This document shows positions 1-7,466 of a stretch of 64,000 nucleotides of DNA, in pieces; position 1 is the first letter of the stretch; every line of letters begins with the position of its first letter. The stretch lies in NCBI RefSeq assembly GCF_029392315.1, contig NZ_CP113939.1, positions 1,612,001 to 1,676,000 on the forward strand, given 5' to 3'. This DNA comes from Bifidobacterium sp. ESL0690 (GTDB taxonomy: Bacteria > Actinomycetota > Actinomycetes > Actinomycetales > Bifidobacteriaceae). The translations under genes were made by a program, and so were the position numbers. The notes beneath the pieces were generated by a model. The model worked only from the letters and a program-made list of their open reading frames with translations, ran no database searches and was not told the DNA's origin.

Positions 1-7
1 TTTAACA

Positions 8-178
8 TCATTGCTGGTTGTGAAACACGTTACTATTCTTGTCGTACATCAAAAGCTGGGAGTTGGGGTAATGGGCCAAGCCCCGGTTATAAACCAAATA
101 TTTAGGCCCATAACCCTCCTCTTCAGCTTCGCTCAATTGTTGAATCAGCATGCTAATCACCTCGTTGTTATCGCACAT
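8..178 (-). CDS. small hypothetical protein (56 aa)
   Basis: A short open frame encodes 56 residues, rich in Glu near the middle (LSEAEEEGYGPKY) and ending in a polar tail. I do not recognise the family. An ATG at codon 10 (position 151) is preceded by GAGGTG at a spacing of six bases and may be the true start, giving 47 residues. The frame lies at the window edge and reads away from the first dsbA-like gene. Codon use looks protein-like, but the length is too small to be certain that it is expressed. Confidence 0.4.
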   Translation of the reverse strand: MCDNNEVISMLIQQLSEAEEEGYGPKYLVYNRGLAHYPNSQLLMYDKNSNVFHNQQ

Positions 179-460
179 AGCTACATGTCATAATCTAGCA
201 AGTATGTAGGAACAATTACACATCAGAATCAATAACCTGACTTCAAAAGATATACACAGACTTTTATCAATATTTTCCCTCAACATCACTTATTACATTA
301 AACGTTTGATATATTACAGACGATTAATTGTGGACTTGTCCAAATATCGACTCAGACACTGCTGCTATTGGTGTTTGGGCACCAAAACTAGTAGAGTGTC
401 ATAGGGACATAAAACTGAGATTTTCGTCACACCACGAAGCAGGTCAAGAGGAGCAACGCC
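179..460. other. AT-rich intergenic region upstream of first dsbA-like gene
   Basis: The stretch is clearly lower in GC than the flanking genes and holds no credible gene. It should contain the promoter of the dsbA-like gene beginning at 461, whose ribosome-binding site AGGAGC lies at about 448-453. I could not identify convincing -35 and -10 elements. Confidence 0.5.
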
Positions 461-1564
461 ATGGCAACAGGCAATGGTCAAGTCAATGACGGTCAGAAGC
501 CTGGAACGACAAAAACGAATACGAAAAACATGGACAAGAACGTCAAAACACCCGCAAATAAAGCAAACAAAACAAGCGAGAAAACCAAGGCATCCGCTCT
601 CAAGGCAAGCAAGAGCCAGAAGCAGACGCAAAGTCGAACGCAAGCGGAAGTAACACAAGCCGTAGAATCAGCGCAAATGGAAGAAGCCGTAGAGGAGGAA
701 GAAGCCCTCGAAACCCACGACAAAATCCAGCAACGCCACGTCATCATCGTCTGCAGCATCCTCGCTGCAATCCTGGCTGTCGTCATCGTCGTCGCGGGCT
801 GCTATGCCTACTGGGATCACAAACATGGCGAGGAACACAACTACCAGCAGCTCCAGCAACTCCCCCAGAAACCGACAGGCATGACGAAGCAGGGCGGCCT
901 CCCCGCGTTCAAAGCCAGCGATTACAACCCCAAGGCCCCCAGCGTCGATCTCTATGTCGACTTCTTCTGCCCGGGCTGCTCAACCGTCGAACGAGGCCTT
1001 TCCGATTCACTGCAGAAAATGCAGCAGGCCAAGCAGATCAACCTCTATATTCACCCCGTCAATTTCCTAGATTCCAAGACGAAGAACCACTATTCAACAC
1101 GTTCGGCCAGCGCATTCGCCTACGTCTCCTCCCACGAGCCCGACAAGCTGCTCGCTTTTTCGACGGCACTTTTCAGCAAGGATTACCAGCCGAACAAAGG
1201 CAATAACCGCGAGGTCAGCGATCAGGAAATCGTCAAGCAGGCACTCAAGGCCGGAGTCAGCAAAGATGTCGCTGAAAGCTCGACGAAAGGCACCTACAAC
1301 GACTACGTCAACAAGGCCACGAAATACACGCTGCGCCGTAAGGAGCTCTACGTCCACATGCAGGACGAGTTCCGTTTTTCCACCCCGACCATCTGCATCA
1401 ACGGCGAGATGTGGCATTATCGCAAGCTTCACACACTCCAGGATATTCCCCCAACATTTATCCATTCGGTGGGTCTGCAACGCTCACAGGTTGGTGATCC
1501 GGAGGTTACGCCGTCCATAGGCCCGGATGGCAAGGCGCTGCCAATACAGCAGAAATATCTGTGA
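461..1564 (+). CDS. membrane-anchored DsbA-like thioredoxin-fold protein, paralogue 1 (CPGC)
   Basis: A 367-residue protein with a long Lys/Gln/Glu-rich cytoplasmic tail (residues 1-90), one membrane segment (about 93-117) and an extracytoplasmic DsbA/Thioredoxin_4-type domain. The redox motif is CPGC (Cys170, Cys173) after YVDFF, and the cis-proline loop is STPTI near residue 308. Proteins of this family oxidise or isomerise disulfides in exported proteins; here the direction of the reaction is unknown. AGGAGC precedes the ATG. It is the first of four paralogues in the next 6.7 kb and has the most divergent dipeptide (PG rather than PY). No DsbB or VKOR partner is encoded in the window. Confidence 0.85.
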   Translation: MATGNGQVNDGQKPGTTKTNTKNMDKNVKTPANKANKTSEKTKASALKASKSQKQTQSRTQAEVTQAVESAQMEEAVEEEEALETHDKIQQRHVIIVCSILAAILAVVIVVAGCYAYWDHKHGEEHNYQQLQQLPQKPTGMTKQGGLPAFKASDYNPKAPSVDLYVDFFCPGCSTVERGLSDSLQKMQQAKQINLYIHPVNFLDSKTKNHYSTRSASAFAYVSSHEPDKLLAFSTALFSKDYQPNKGNNREVSDQEIVKQALKAGVSKDVAESSTKGTYNDYVNKATKYTLRRKELYVHMQDEFRFSTPTICINGEMWHYRKLHTLQDIPPTFIHSVGLQRSQVGDPEVTPSIGPDGKALPIQQKYL

Positions 1565-1582
1565 TGAACTGGTTACGAAATT

Positions 1583-1620
1583 CTATTGTGCCATTTCTCA
1601 ATCACGCAATGGCACAATAG
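1583..1620. terminator. stem-loop after dsbA-like gene 1
   Basis: A 13-base perfect inverted repeat (CTATTGTGCCATT and its complement) lies 19 bases after the stop codon. It lacks a T-run, so it probably works together with the stronger hairpin that follows. Confidence 0.5.
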
Positions 1621-1628
1621 AAAACCAC

Positions 1629-1669
1629 AGGTTCCGCCACAACAATGAAGTTGCAGCGGAACCTTTTTA
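1629..1669 (+). terminator. rho-independent terminator
   Basis: AGGTTCCGC pairs with GCGGAACCT, with a further CAAC/GTTG inner stem, and is followed directly by TTTTTAT. It ends the dsbA-like transcript and lies between two convergent genes. Confidence 0.8.
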
Positions 1670-1721
1670 TATCTCATTTCCCGATAAATAATTTCTTGTC
1701 AAATCTGTTAAACAGGACCAT

Positions 1722-3056
1722 TCAAACAAGGCTCGCAAGCACGTAGAGCGCAGCGATATGGGCGGGATAGAAGATATAGAAGAAGTATTTGTCGCCACGT
1801 CCTTTCGCACCGTTGTAAAGCAGAATCGGGATGATGGCGAAGATCATCATCCATTGCGTCTGCCCGGTCAAGGCGTATAGCACCGCGACCACAGCAATCG
1901 CAACGCTCTGCCACACAAGGCTGTGACGCACGTTGCGCAAGGCGTACATTACCGGGATGAGCAGCACCATGACGGTGTTTTCGGCAAGCAGGATCGCGGG
2001 ATCCAGAGCGGTCAGCGCACGCAACACCCAGAGCATCGCGCCGCTTTCCGCGCCGTTCGCGTGGCTCATGAACGGCAACAGCGCAAGTGAGAGGATGAAC
2101 GGCAGCGCCAGGAGCAGCAAACCTTCCAAAGTCTTCTTGACGCGGAAGCCTCGAGTAACGCTGCTGGCATGACGATTCGCGTGCATGACATTCTGCCCAG
2201 TCGCGGAACCGTTCGTTGCGCCTGAAGCGACGGCGTTACGGTCGACGACACCATGCATTGAACCGGTACGCTCGTCGCCACCACGCACGTCCGCACCGAA
2301 CCCAGCGGAAGCCTTGTTCCCGCGCTTCTTGAACGCGGCCTCGAAGCAATCGACGGCGGCCATGAAAATCGTGCCGATAAACAGGTCTCGGAAGATGTTG
2401 TTGACCAGCTGCGCACCGTCGTAGTTGATGGTCTGTTGCAGCACGTAATCCATAACGGCCATGAGCGCCATGCACACGTAAAGCCGCACCATGTAGGCCT
2501 TTTTGCTGTGCGTATGCGAGAAGCCGATAACGCTGACGAAGAAGAACAGCGTGGCTACGGGCCGTCCGAACCAGTCGAGCCAGCTCGGCGCACCTTGCGA
2601 GGCGAACATCTGGTGGACGTGGTCGACCACCATCAGCACCACGCCGATCATCTTGATGTCGAAAGTCGTCAGACCCAAGCGACCGGAACGAATCCTGCGC
2701 CAGAAGCCGGAAGGTACCCTTTTGCCTGATTGACGGACGTTGCTCGCAGCCGCCGTATGCGAAGTACCTGTCATCGCTGTAGTAGCGTTACCCTGTCCAG
2801 CCCCCGTAGCGTTGTCGAACTTTGCCTGTGAAACATAGCCCGACGTAGGCTTAGCAGTATTGCGATCCATCGCAGCAGTTTTGTTCGTCATTACCTCCTC
2901 ATCATATATGCCATGCCCGGTAAGCACATGCTGCCCGGAACCAGCCGGAGCCGAAGACGGCACGGATACAGGCCTCAGCGGTAAGGTCGGCACGCTTGCC
3001 ACAAGCGCGGCCAGACCGTTCATGTTCCTACTCATAACGTTAAAATTCTCTTTCAT
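1722..3056 (-). CDS. TraX-family integral membrane protein
   Basis: A 444-residue protein. Residues 1-120 are polar, Thr/Ala/Gly-rich and look disordered; from about 128 onward it is hydrophobic, with roughly eight membrane segments. The segment around GVVLMVVDHVHQ with a following FGRPVATLFFF is typical of TraX (PF05857), a family named for F-pilin N-acetylation and related to membrane acyltransferases; in Gram-positive bacteria its substrate is unknown. A further polar loop lies near residues 245-310. The gene is isolated, convergent with dsbA-like gene 1 and divergent from dsbA-like gene 2. The start is uncertain: other ATG codons lie at residues 8 and 12. Confidence 0.75.
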   Translation of the reverse strand: MKENFNVMSRNMNGLAALVASVPTLPLRPVSVPSSAPAGSGQHVLTGHGIYDEEVMTNKTAAMDRNTAKPTSGYVSQAKFDNATGAGQGNATTAMTGTSHTAAASNVRQSGKRVPSGFWRRIRSGRLGLTTFDIKMIGVVLMVVDHVHQMFASQGAPSWLDWFGRPVATLFFFVSVIGFSHTHSKKAYMVRLYVCMALMAVMDYVLQQTINYDGAQLVNNIFRDLFIGTIFMAAVDCFEAAFKKRGNKASAGFGADVRGGDERTGSMHGVVDRNAVASGATNGSATGQNVMHANRHASSVTRGFRVKKTLEGLLLLALPFILSLALLPFMSHANGAESGAMLWVLRALTALDPAILLAENTVMVLLIPVMYALRNVRHSLVWQSVAIAVVAVLYALTGQTQWMMIFAIIPILLYNGAKGRGDKYFFYIFYPAHIAALYVLASLV

Positions 3057-3442
3057 TCAGTATTTTTCTCGCGGCTATCAGCCGTAGATGTCAATGATTC
3101 TTATCTTGATATTTTTCAGTAATGTCTGTTTTGCTTTAGAAGCTGCGAGCGCCGCCACGACACCCGAAGTCCGCTGGCAATGCCCGCTGATAATCCCCTA
3201 ACCAACATCCAAGAATACGGGTTTACGATGTCACCGCCATCGTTCCAAAGGATGAAATATCATTACTCTTTGTCTAATAATTATCGTCGTATGCAAAACA
3301 GATGCAATACATTAAAATGCGGACCTGACATTTACATCAGAAATTTCACTCCTACTTGTATAATTCAAACAGGTCAGAATTTATTTGTCGCAATGCACAA
3401 CGAATAAAATCCGCAACGGAGCAACACGGGAAGCTGGGCCAA
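3057..3442. other. intergenic region between traX-like and dsbA-like gene 2
   Basis: A divergent intergenic region of about 385 bases. It holds a good -10-like hexamer, TATAAT at 3359-3364 on the plus strand, but no matching -35 at normal spacing. The open frame running through it on the plus strand has no ribosome-binding site or recognisable protein and is not called. Confidence 0.5.
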
Positions 3443-4444
3443 ATGTCACGTAAACACGGTAAAGGACATTCCACAACCACGCGCACAACGCAGGCACGCG
3501 CCGTTTCAAAGCAGGCACGCGCCGTTTCAAAGCAGGCCGCACAAAGGCGCGAAGCCAAAGCCGCCGCCGAGGCGAAAGCCCTCGCAGTCGCGGCAAAGGA
3601 ACGTCGTCAGCAGACACTGGTCGGCGCCCTGGTGATGCTGATTGTCGTAGCATTGGTGGCGGTGATCGGCGTGACCGGATGGAGTCGGCACAGCAAATCC
3701 GTACAAATCAAGAGCCAGACAACTTCCGCCGCCTACCGCGATTTGCAGGCTGTCGCCCAAAAGCCAAACAACGCTACGGATAAAGCCGGCCTCTACGCCT
3801 GCAAGAAAGCCAAGCTCAACGCCAAAGCGCCGACCGTGGAAATCTACCTCGACTTCATGTGTCCCTCCTGCGGCGAGCTCAATCGTAACTTGGATTCGAC
3901 GCTGGAGAAAATGAACAAGGCGCGCCAGATCAACATCGAGGTGCATCCGATCACCTTCCTCGACGGCCAATCATCCGACCATTATTCGCTACGTACCGCC
4001 AGCGCCGCGGCCTATATCGCGGACAATGACCCCGACCATCTCATGGATTTCGTCTCGAAGCTTTTTGAAAAGGACTTCCAACCCAGCGAAACCGCCTACA
4101 AGCCGGTCAGCGACGACCAAATCATCTGCCAGGCTGTCAAGGCTGGGGTAGACAAGACCGTAGCAACCAAAGCCATGCAAGGCTCTTACACCGAATACAT
4201 GAACAAAGCGACCACCTACACCACTCTTCACCGCCCCGAACTGTGTGACACCGCGCTCTACCCGAACGGCGGCTTCGGCACACCTTTGATTCGTGTCAAC
4301 AATTGCATTTGGTCATTGAAAGACGTCAATTACGACGACGTTGCCGCAGACTTTGAGCACAGCGTTGGCATCAAGTCGCAGGATGTGGGCAATCGCAGGG
4401 TGCTGCCTTCCATCGGAGCGAGTGAGCAGCCGAAAAAGGTCTGA
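3443..4444 (+). CDS. membrane-anchored DsbA-like thioredoxin-fold protein, paralogue 2 (CPSC)
   Basis: With the ATG at 3443 the protein has 333 residues: a basic Ala/Lys/Gln-rich tail (1-57), one membrane segment (about 58-79) and a DsbA-like domain with CPSC (Cys140, Cys143) after YLDFM. The cis-proline loop is GTPLI. Four more cysteines lie in the outer domain (in LYACKK, IICQAV, LCDTAL and NNCIW), which the paralogues lack, so extra structural disulfides are possible. Two identical 21-base repeats (3491-3532) encode QARAVSK twice in the tail. An upstream in-frame start at 3356 is possible, but GGGAAG upstream of 3443 favours the shorter form. No terminator is evident before the next paralogue. 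Confidence 0.82.
   Translation: MSRKHGKGHSTTTRTTQARAVSKQARAVSKQAAQRREAKAAAEAKALAVAAKERRQQTLVGALVMLIVVALVAVIGVTGWSRHSKSVQIKSQTTSAAYRDLQAVAQKPNNATDKAGLYACKKAKLNAKAPTVEIYLDFMCPSCGELNRNLDSTLEKMNKARQINIEVHPITFLDGQSSDHYSLRTASAAAYIADNDPDHLMDFVSKLFEKDFQPSETAYKPVSDDQIICQAVKAGVDKTVATKAMQGSYTEYMNKATTYTTLHRPELCDTALYPNGGFGTPLIRVNNCIWSLKDVNYDDVAADFEHSVGIKSQDVGNRRVLPSIGASEQPKKV
3491..3532 (+). repeat. tandem 21-bp direct repeat, two copies
   Basis: Positions 3491-3511 and 3512-3532 are identical and in frame; each copy encodes QARAVSK in the cytoplasmic tail of dsbA-like protein 2. Confidence 0.95.
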
Positions 4445-4759
4445 GAAGGCCCGATAAATATACGATCACCGACAAATCCGTGCACTGACCTGCATTTTCT
4501 GGCTTTTGCTCAGGCCACACTCCTCTTGTGCTCAGAATCGAACAGAGTTATTTCTGGTTTGATATTTCCGGCTAAACCTCTTGCTGTCTTCGGTCTTGTT
4601 ATACGTTAACAACCCTCGTATATACCGAAATCGACTGTTTGCTTAATTTCTGCGACCGGGCGATTATCTGAACAAAGCGATAAAATTTGACATAGTGATG
4701 CAATTGACAATTCGGCAACGTCTGGAAGGACCCTTGAAGGGAAAGCGGGTGATCAGGAA
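4445..4759. other. intergenic region between dsbA-like genes 2 and 3
   Basis: Some 315 bases without a gene. It contains a perfect inverted repeat TTGTTA-TACGT-TAACAA (4596-4612) that could be an operator, and two TTGACA-like hexamers near 4690 and 4706 without clear -10 partners. This suggests that gene 3 has its own promoter, but the sequence does not settle it. Confidence 0.45.
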
Positions 4760-5731
4760 ATGAACAACGTCGGCAGGCATTCCCGGTCTCGCGCTCCCAA
4801 AAAACGAAAAGGCCCGTCACTGCTCACTTCCACACCTCCGGAAAGCACCTACGACGACATACCGCGCGCAGGTCACGGCAGCGGTGCTGTCAGCCGTACA
4901 CAAATAATTATCGGCAGTATCGCGGCATTCATCGTGATGGTGCTGATTCTGGTCATCGGCATTTCCATTGGCATCAACCAAAGCAAGAAGTCATCGAAGC
5001 AAGCACTTCCCGAAACCCAGGCGCAGGCCTATGACGAGTTGCAGAGAGTCAGCGACAAACCCACCAATTCCACCGAAACAGGCGGGCTACCGGCTTACCG
5101 ACAAAGCGAGCGCAATCCCGACGCCCCGACCGTGGAGATTTATGAGGATTTCCTCTGCCCTTACTGCGGCGACCTGACCCGCGCACTCACGCCGACACTC
5201 GAGAAGCTGCAGGCGGCGCGGCAGATCAATTTGGAATTCCACATCGTCAATTTGTACGACACTCCTTCCACCGACCGATACTCCACCAGGGCGGCGAACG
5301 CGGTGGCCTACGTTTCCGAGCATGACCCGAACCACGCAACGGCCTTTGTCGGAGCGTTGTTCGAGAAGGACTTCCAGCCCGACGCCATCCACTACAAAGA
5401 CGTCACGAACGAGCAGATCGCCGAGCAGGCGGCCAAAGCCGGGGTGAGCCAAGATGTCGCTGAAACGGCCGTAAAAGCTCCATATTCTTCGTTCATCAGC
5501 AAGGCGACGGTCTACACCACGAAGCGCAAAGAGCTTTTCACCGCCTTGCATGGCACCAAGGGCTTCTTCCCTCCGACCATCCGCATCAACGGAAAGGTAT
5601 CAGCACTCAACACCACTGACAACGACGGCAAAATCGTCCAGCGGTTCATTGCCAATCTCGGTCTGAAGCCGATGGATGTCGGCAACCCAGACGTGCTGCC
5701 GGCAGCCGGCGGAGAAACTCCGGACGAATAA
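4760..5731 (+). CDS. membrane-anchored DsbA-like thioredoxin-fold protein, paralogue 3 (CPYC)
   Basis: A 323-residue protein with a basic, Ser/Pro-rich tail (1-45), a membrane segment (about 47-72) and a DsbA-like domain. The redox motif is CPYC (Cys133, Cys136) following YEDFL, and the cis-proline loop reads FPPTI, with Pro in place of the usual Thr before the cis-proline. Cys133 and Cys136 are the only cysteines in the protein. It is most similar by eye to paralogue 4, which shares YEDFLCPYCG. The family catalyses thiol-disulfide exchange outside the membrane. The start lies 45 codons before the membrane segment, as in the other paralogues; the ribosome-binding site is weak. Confidence 0.83.
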   Translation: MNNVGRHSRSRAPKKRKGPSLLTSTPPESTYDDIPRAGHGSGAVSRTQIIIGSIAAFIVMVLILVIGISIGINQSKKSSKQALPETQAQAYDELQRVSDKPTNSTETGGLPAYRQSERNPDAPTVEIYEDFLCPYCGDLTRALTPTLEKLQAARQINLEFHIVNLYDTPSTDRYSTRAANAVAYVSEHDPNHATAFVGALFEKDFQPDAIHYKDVTNEQIAEQAAKAGVSQDVAETAVKAPYSSFISKATVYTTKRKELFTALHGTKGFFPPTIRINGKVSALNTTDNDGKIVQRFIANLGLKPMDVGNPDVLPAAGGETPDE

Positions 5732-6192
5732 CCCGAAGAGTAACGAGCCGGGAATCGATGAGGCCGCTTCGGATGAGGACGAAGATCGAAAAAGCCGGTT
5801 TGAGCGCAACATGACGTGAAACGTCAGGCAAGCAGGAAACACCAAACCGACAATGGAGATATTTGCATTGCGGTAATATCTTATGATTTTTATAATTATT
5901 TTCTGATCCTACCGCTGCTTGTTTTCAACGTCTCACGATAAACGCATATACGTCATATTTTGTAAATATAACCATTTTAATGATAGTAATCTGCCTTATA
6001 TACGCCTATATATCCACATAAATACAAGATTTCAAATAATTATAACGACGTATTAAATATATTTGCTTAAATCTTTTGACTTGACGTATGACATAATACA
6101 ATATAAGCTTCAATTGTATTTCAAACTTGATGACGATATCGATTCGGTACTATGTCATATCCTCATCGTTGATATCAATGGGAGAGATTGAA
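5732..6192. other. long AT-rich intergenic region before dsbA-like gene 4
   Basis: About 460 bases with no gene. From roughly 5850 to 6130 the DNA is strikingly AT-rich compared with its surroundings. A promoter-like pair, TTGACT (6076-6081) and CAATAT (6099-6104) at 17 bases, lies near its right end and could drive dsbA-like gene 4. Confidence 0.5.
6076..6104 (+). promoter_or_regulatory. putative promoter of dsbA-like gene 4
   Basis: TTGACT and CAATAT at 17-base spacing, 89 bases before the proposed GTG start. The -10 is a poor match, so this is tentative. Confidence 0.35.
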
Positions 6193-7155
6193 GTGAATAC
6201 CAACAACAGCGTCGAGGAACCAGAGCGCGCGGAAACCGAGCCGATTCAGGAAGCTGGGACTGCTGCGCCGGGCGAGAGAAAGCCTGAGGCGCATGCCGTC
6301 AAGAAGGAACGCAAACTACGTAACGTCATCCTCATCATTACCGCAATCATCGTGGTAGCGATTGTGGCCGTCACTGGGGTCAAGGTATGGAACAGCCACA
6401 AGGCTGCCGTCGCCGAAAGCTCTCCCGAAGCGCTATCGAAGTCGTACGAACAGCTGCAGCAGGTGGCGAGCAAACCCGCGAACGCGACCAAGCAGGGCGG
6501 GCTGCGCGCCTACAGCAAGGCGCAGTACAACCCGGACGCTCCAACGGTGGAAGTCTATGAGGACTTCCTGTGCCCTTACTGCGGCAAGCTCGCTCGCGAG
6601 CTCGAGCCGACGCTGATCCGCATGGAAAAAGCCCGGCAGATCAATCTCGAATTCCATGTGGTCAATTTCCTCGACACCCCTCAGACCAAGCAATATTCCA
6701 CGCGCACGGCCAGCGCCGTGGCCTACGTTTCGGAGCACGACCCCGACCACACGGCCGCTTTCGTCTCGGCCTTGTTCGAACGCGACTTCCAACCGAACGA
6801 GAATCATTACAAGGACGTCAGCAACGACCAGATTGCGGCCCAGGCCATCAAGGCCGGCGTAAAGCCAGAAGTCGCCAAAGCGTCGATGAACGGCATGTAT
6901 GCGGACTACATCACCAAAGCCACGAACTACGACTCGAAACGCAAGGAGCTTTACACCACCGTGCAAGGCACCCACAGCTTTTTCACTCCCACCATCCGGG
7001 TCGACGGACATATCTGGCCGGTGAACGTGTTCGCCGACCTTTCGCACAGCTCGGAGCAGTTCTGCCACAGCATCGGCATCGATCCAGTCAAGGTGGGCGA
7101 CCCGAGCGTTTTGCCTGCCATCGGCACGGACGGGGTACTCAGCGTCATCAAGTGA
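6193..7155 (+). CDS. membrane-anchored DsbA-like thioredoxin-fold protein, paralogue 4 (CPYC)
   Basis: With the GTG at 6193 the protein has 320 residues: a Glu/Ala-rich tail (1-42), one membrane segment (about 43-64) and a DsbA-like domain with CPYC (Cys127, Cys130) and cis-proline loop TPTI. GGAGAG six bases before GTG decides the start over upstream ATG codons at 6127, 6130 and 6178. All four paralogues share a segment after the membrane helix (YEQLQQVASKP in this one) and the motif YSTRTASA in the helical insertion. The gene is followed by a very strong bidirectional hairpin, so the cluster ends here. Confidence 0.85.
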   Translation: MNTNNSVEEPERAETEPIQEAGTAAPGERKPEAHAVKKERKLRNVILIITAIIVVAIVAVTGVKVWNSHKAAVAESSPEALSKSYEQLQQVASKPANATKQGGLRAYSKAQYNPDAPTVEVYEDFLCPYCGKLARELEPTLIRMEKARQINLEFHVVNFLDTPQTKQYSTRTASAVAYVSEHDPDHTAAFVSALFERDFQPNENHYKDVSNDQIAAQAIKAGVKPEVAKASMNGMYADYITKATNYDSKRKELYTTVQGTHSFFTPTIRVDGHIWPVNVFADLSHSSEQFCHSIGIDPVKVGDPSVLPAIGTDGVLSVIK

Positions 7156-7313
7156 CAGGGTTTGATGCTCTCGCTCAGACTTGGGTACTTCCCTATCGCC
7201 ACTCAACTACGCTAGTGAGCTGTGTGTTTCCTTACGCAAGAAATCCAAAGTCTAAAACATAATAAAGAAATAAGGCTATCACAACGTAACACAGCCGAGG
7301 ACTATCACAATAG

Positions 7314-7365
7314 AAAAGGGTTGTGGATCAACTGGCGCAATGACCAGTTGATCCACAACCCTTTT
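7314..7365. terminator. strong bidirectional terminator
   Basis: An 18-base perfect stem (7318-7335 with 7344-7361) with an 8-base loop, flanked by AAAA on the left and TTTT on the right. It separates the convergent dsbA-like gene 4 and ileS. Confidence 0.9.
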
Positions 7366-7395
7366 ATGGTTTTACCGCTTCATTATGTTGGCTTG

Positions 7396-7459
7396 TTGCT
7401 GTTTACGTTGCTCTGGTGCCGCTGAATCAGCAACGGCAACAGAGCACGGGAAACAGCAA
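7396..7459 (-). terminator. imperfect hairpin after ileS
   Basis: TTGCTGTTT (7396-7404) pairs with AAACAGCAA (7451-7459), and GCTCTG with CAGAGC inside it, just past the ileS stop. It probably helps end or protect the ileS transcript. Confidence 0.5.
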
Positions 7460-7466
7460 TGGCTAC

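Noticed and set aside
3180..3407. A 75-codon frame in the intergenic region before dsbA-like gene 2.
   Set aside because: No ribosome-binding site and no protein-like composition; overlaps the start region of the next gene.
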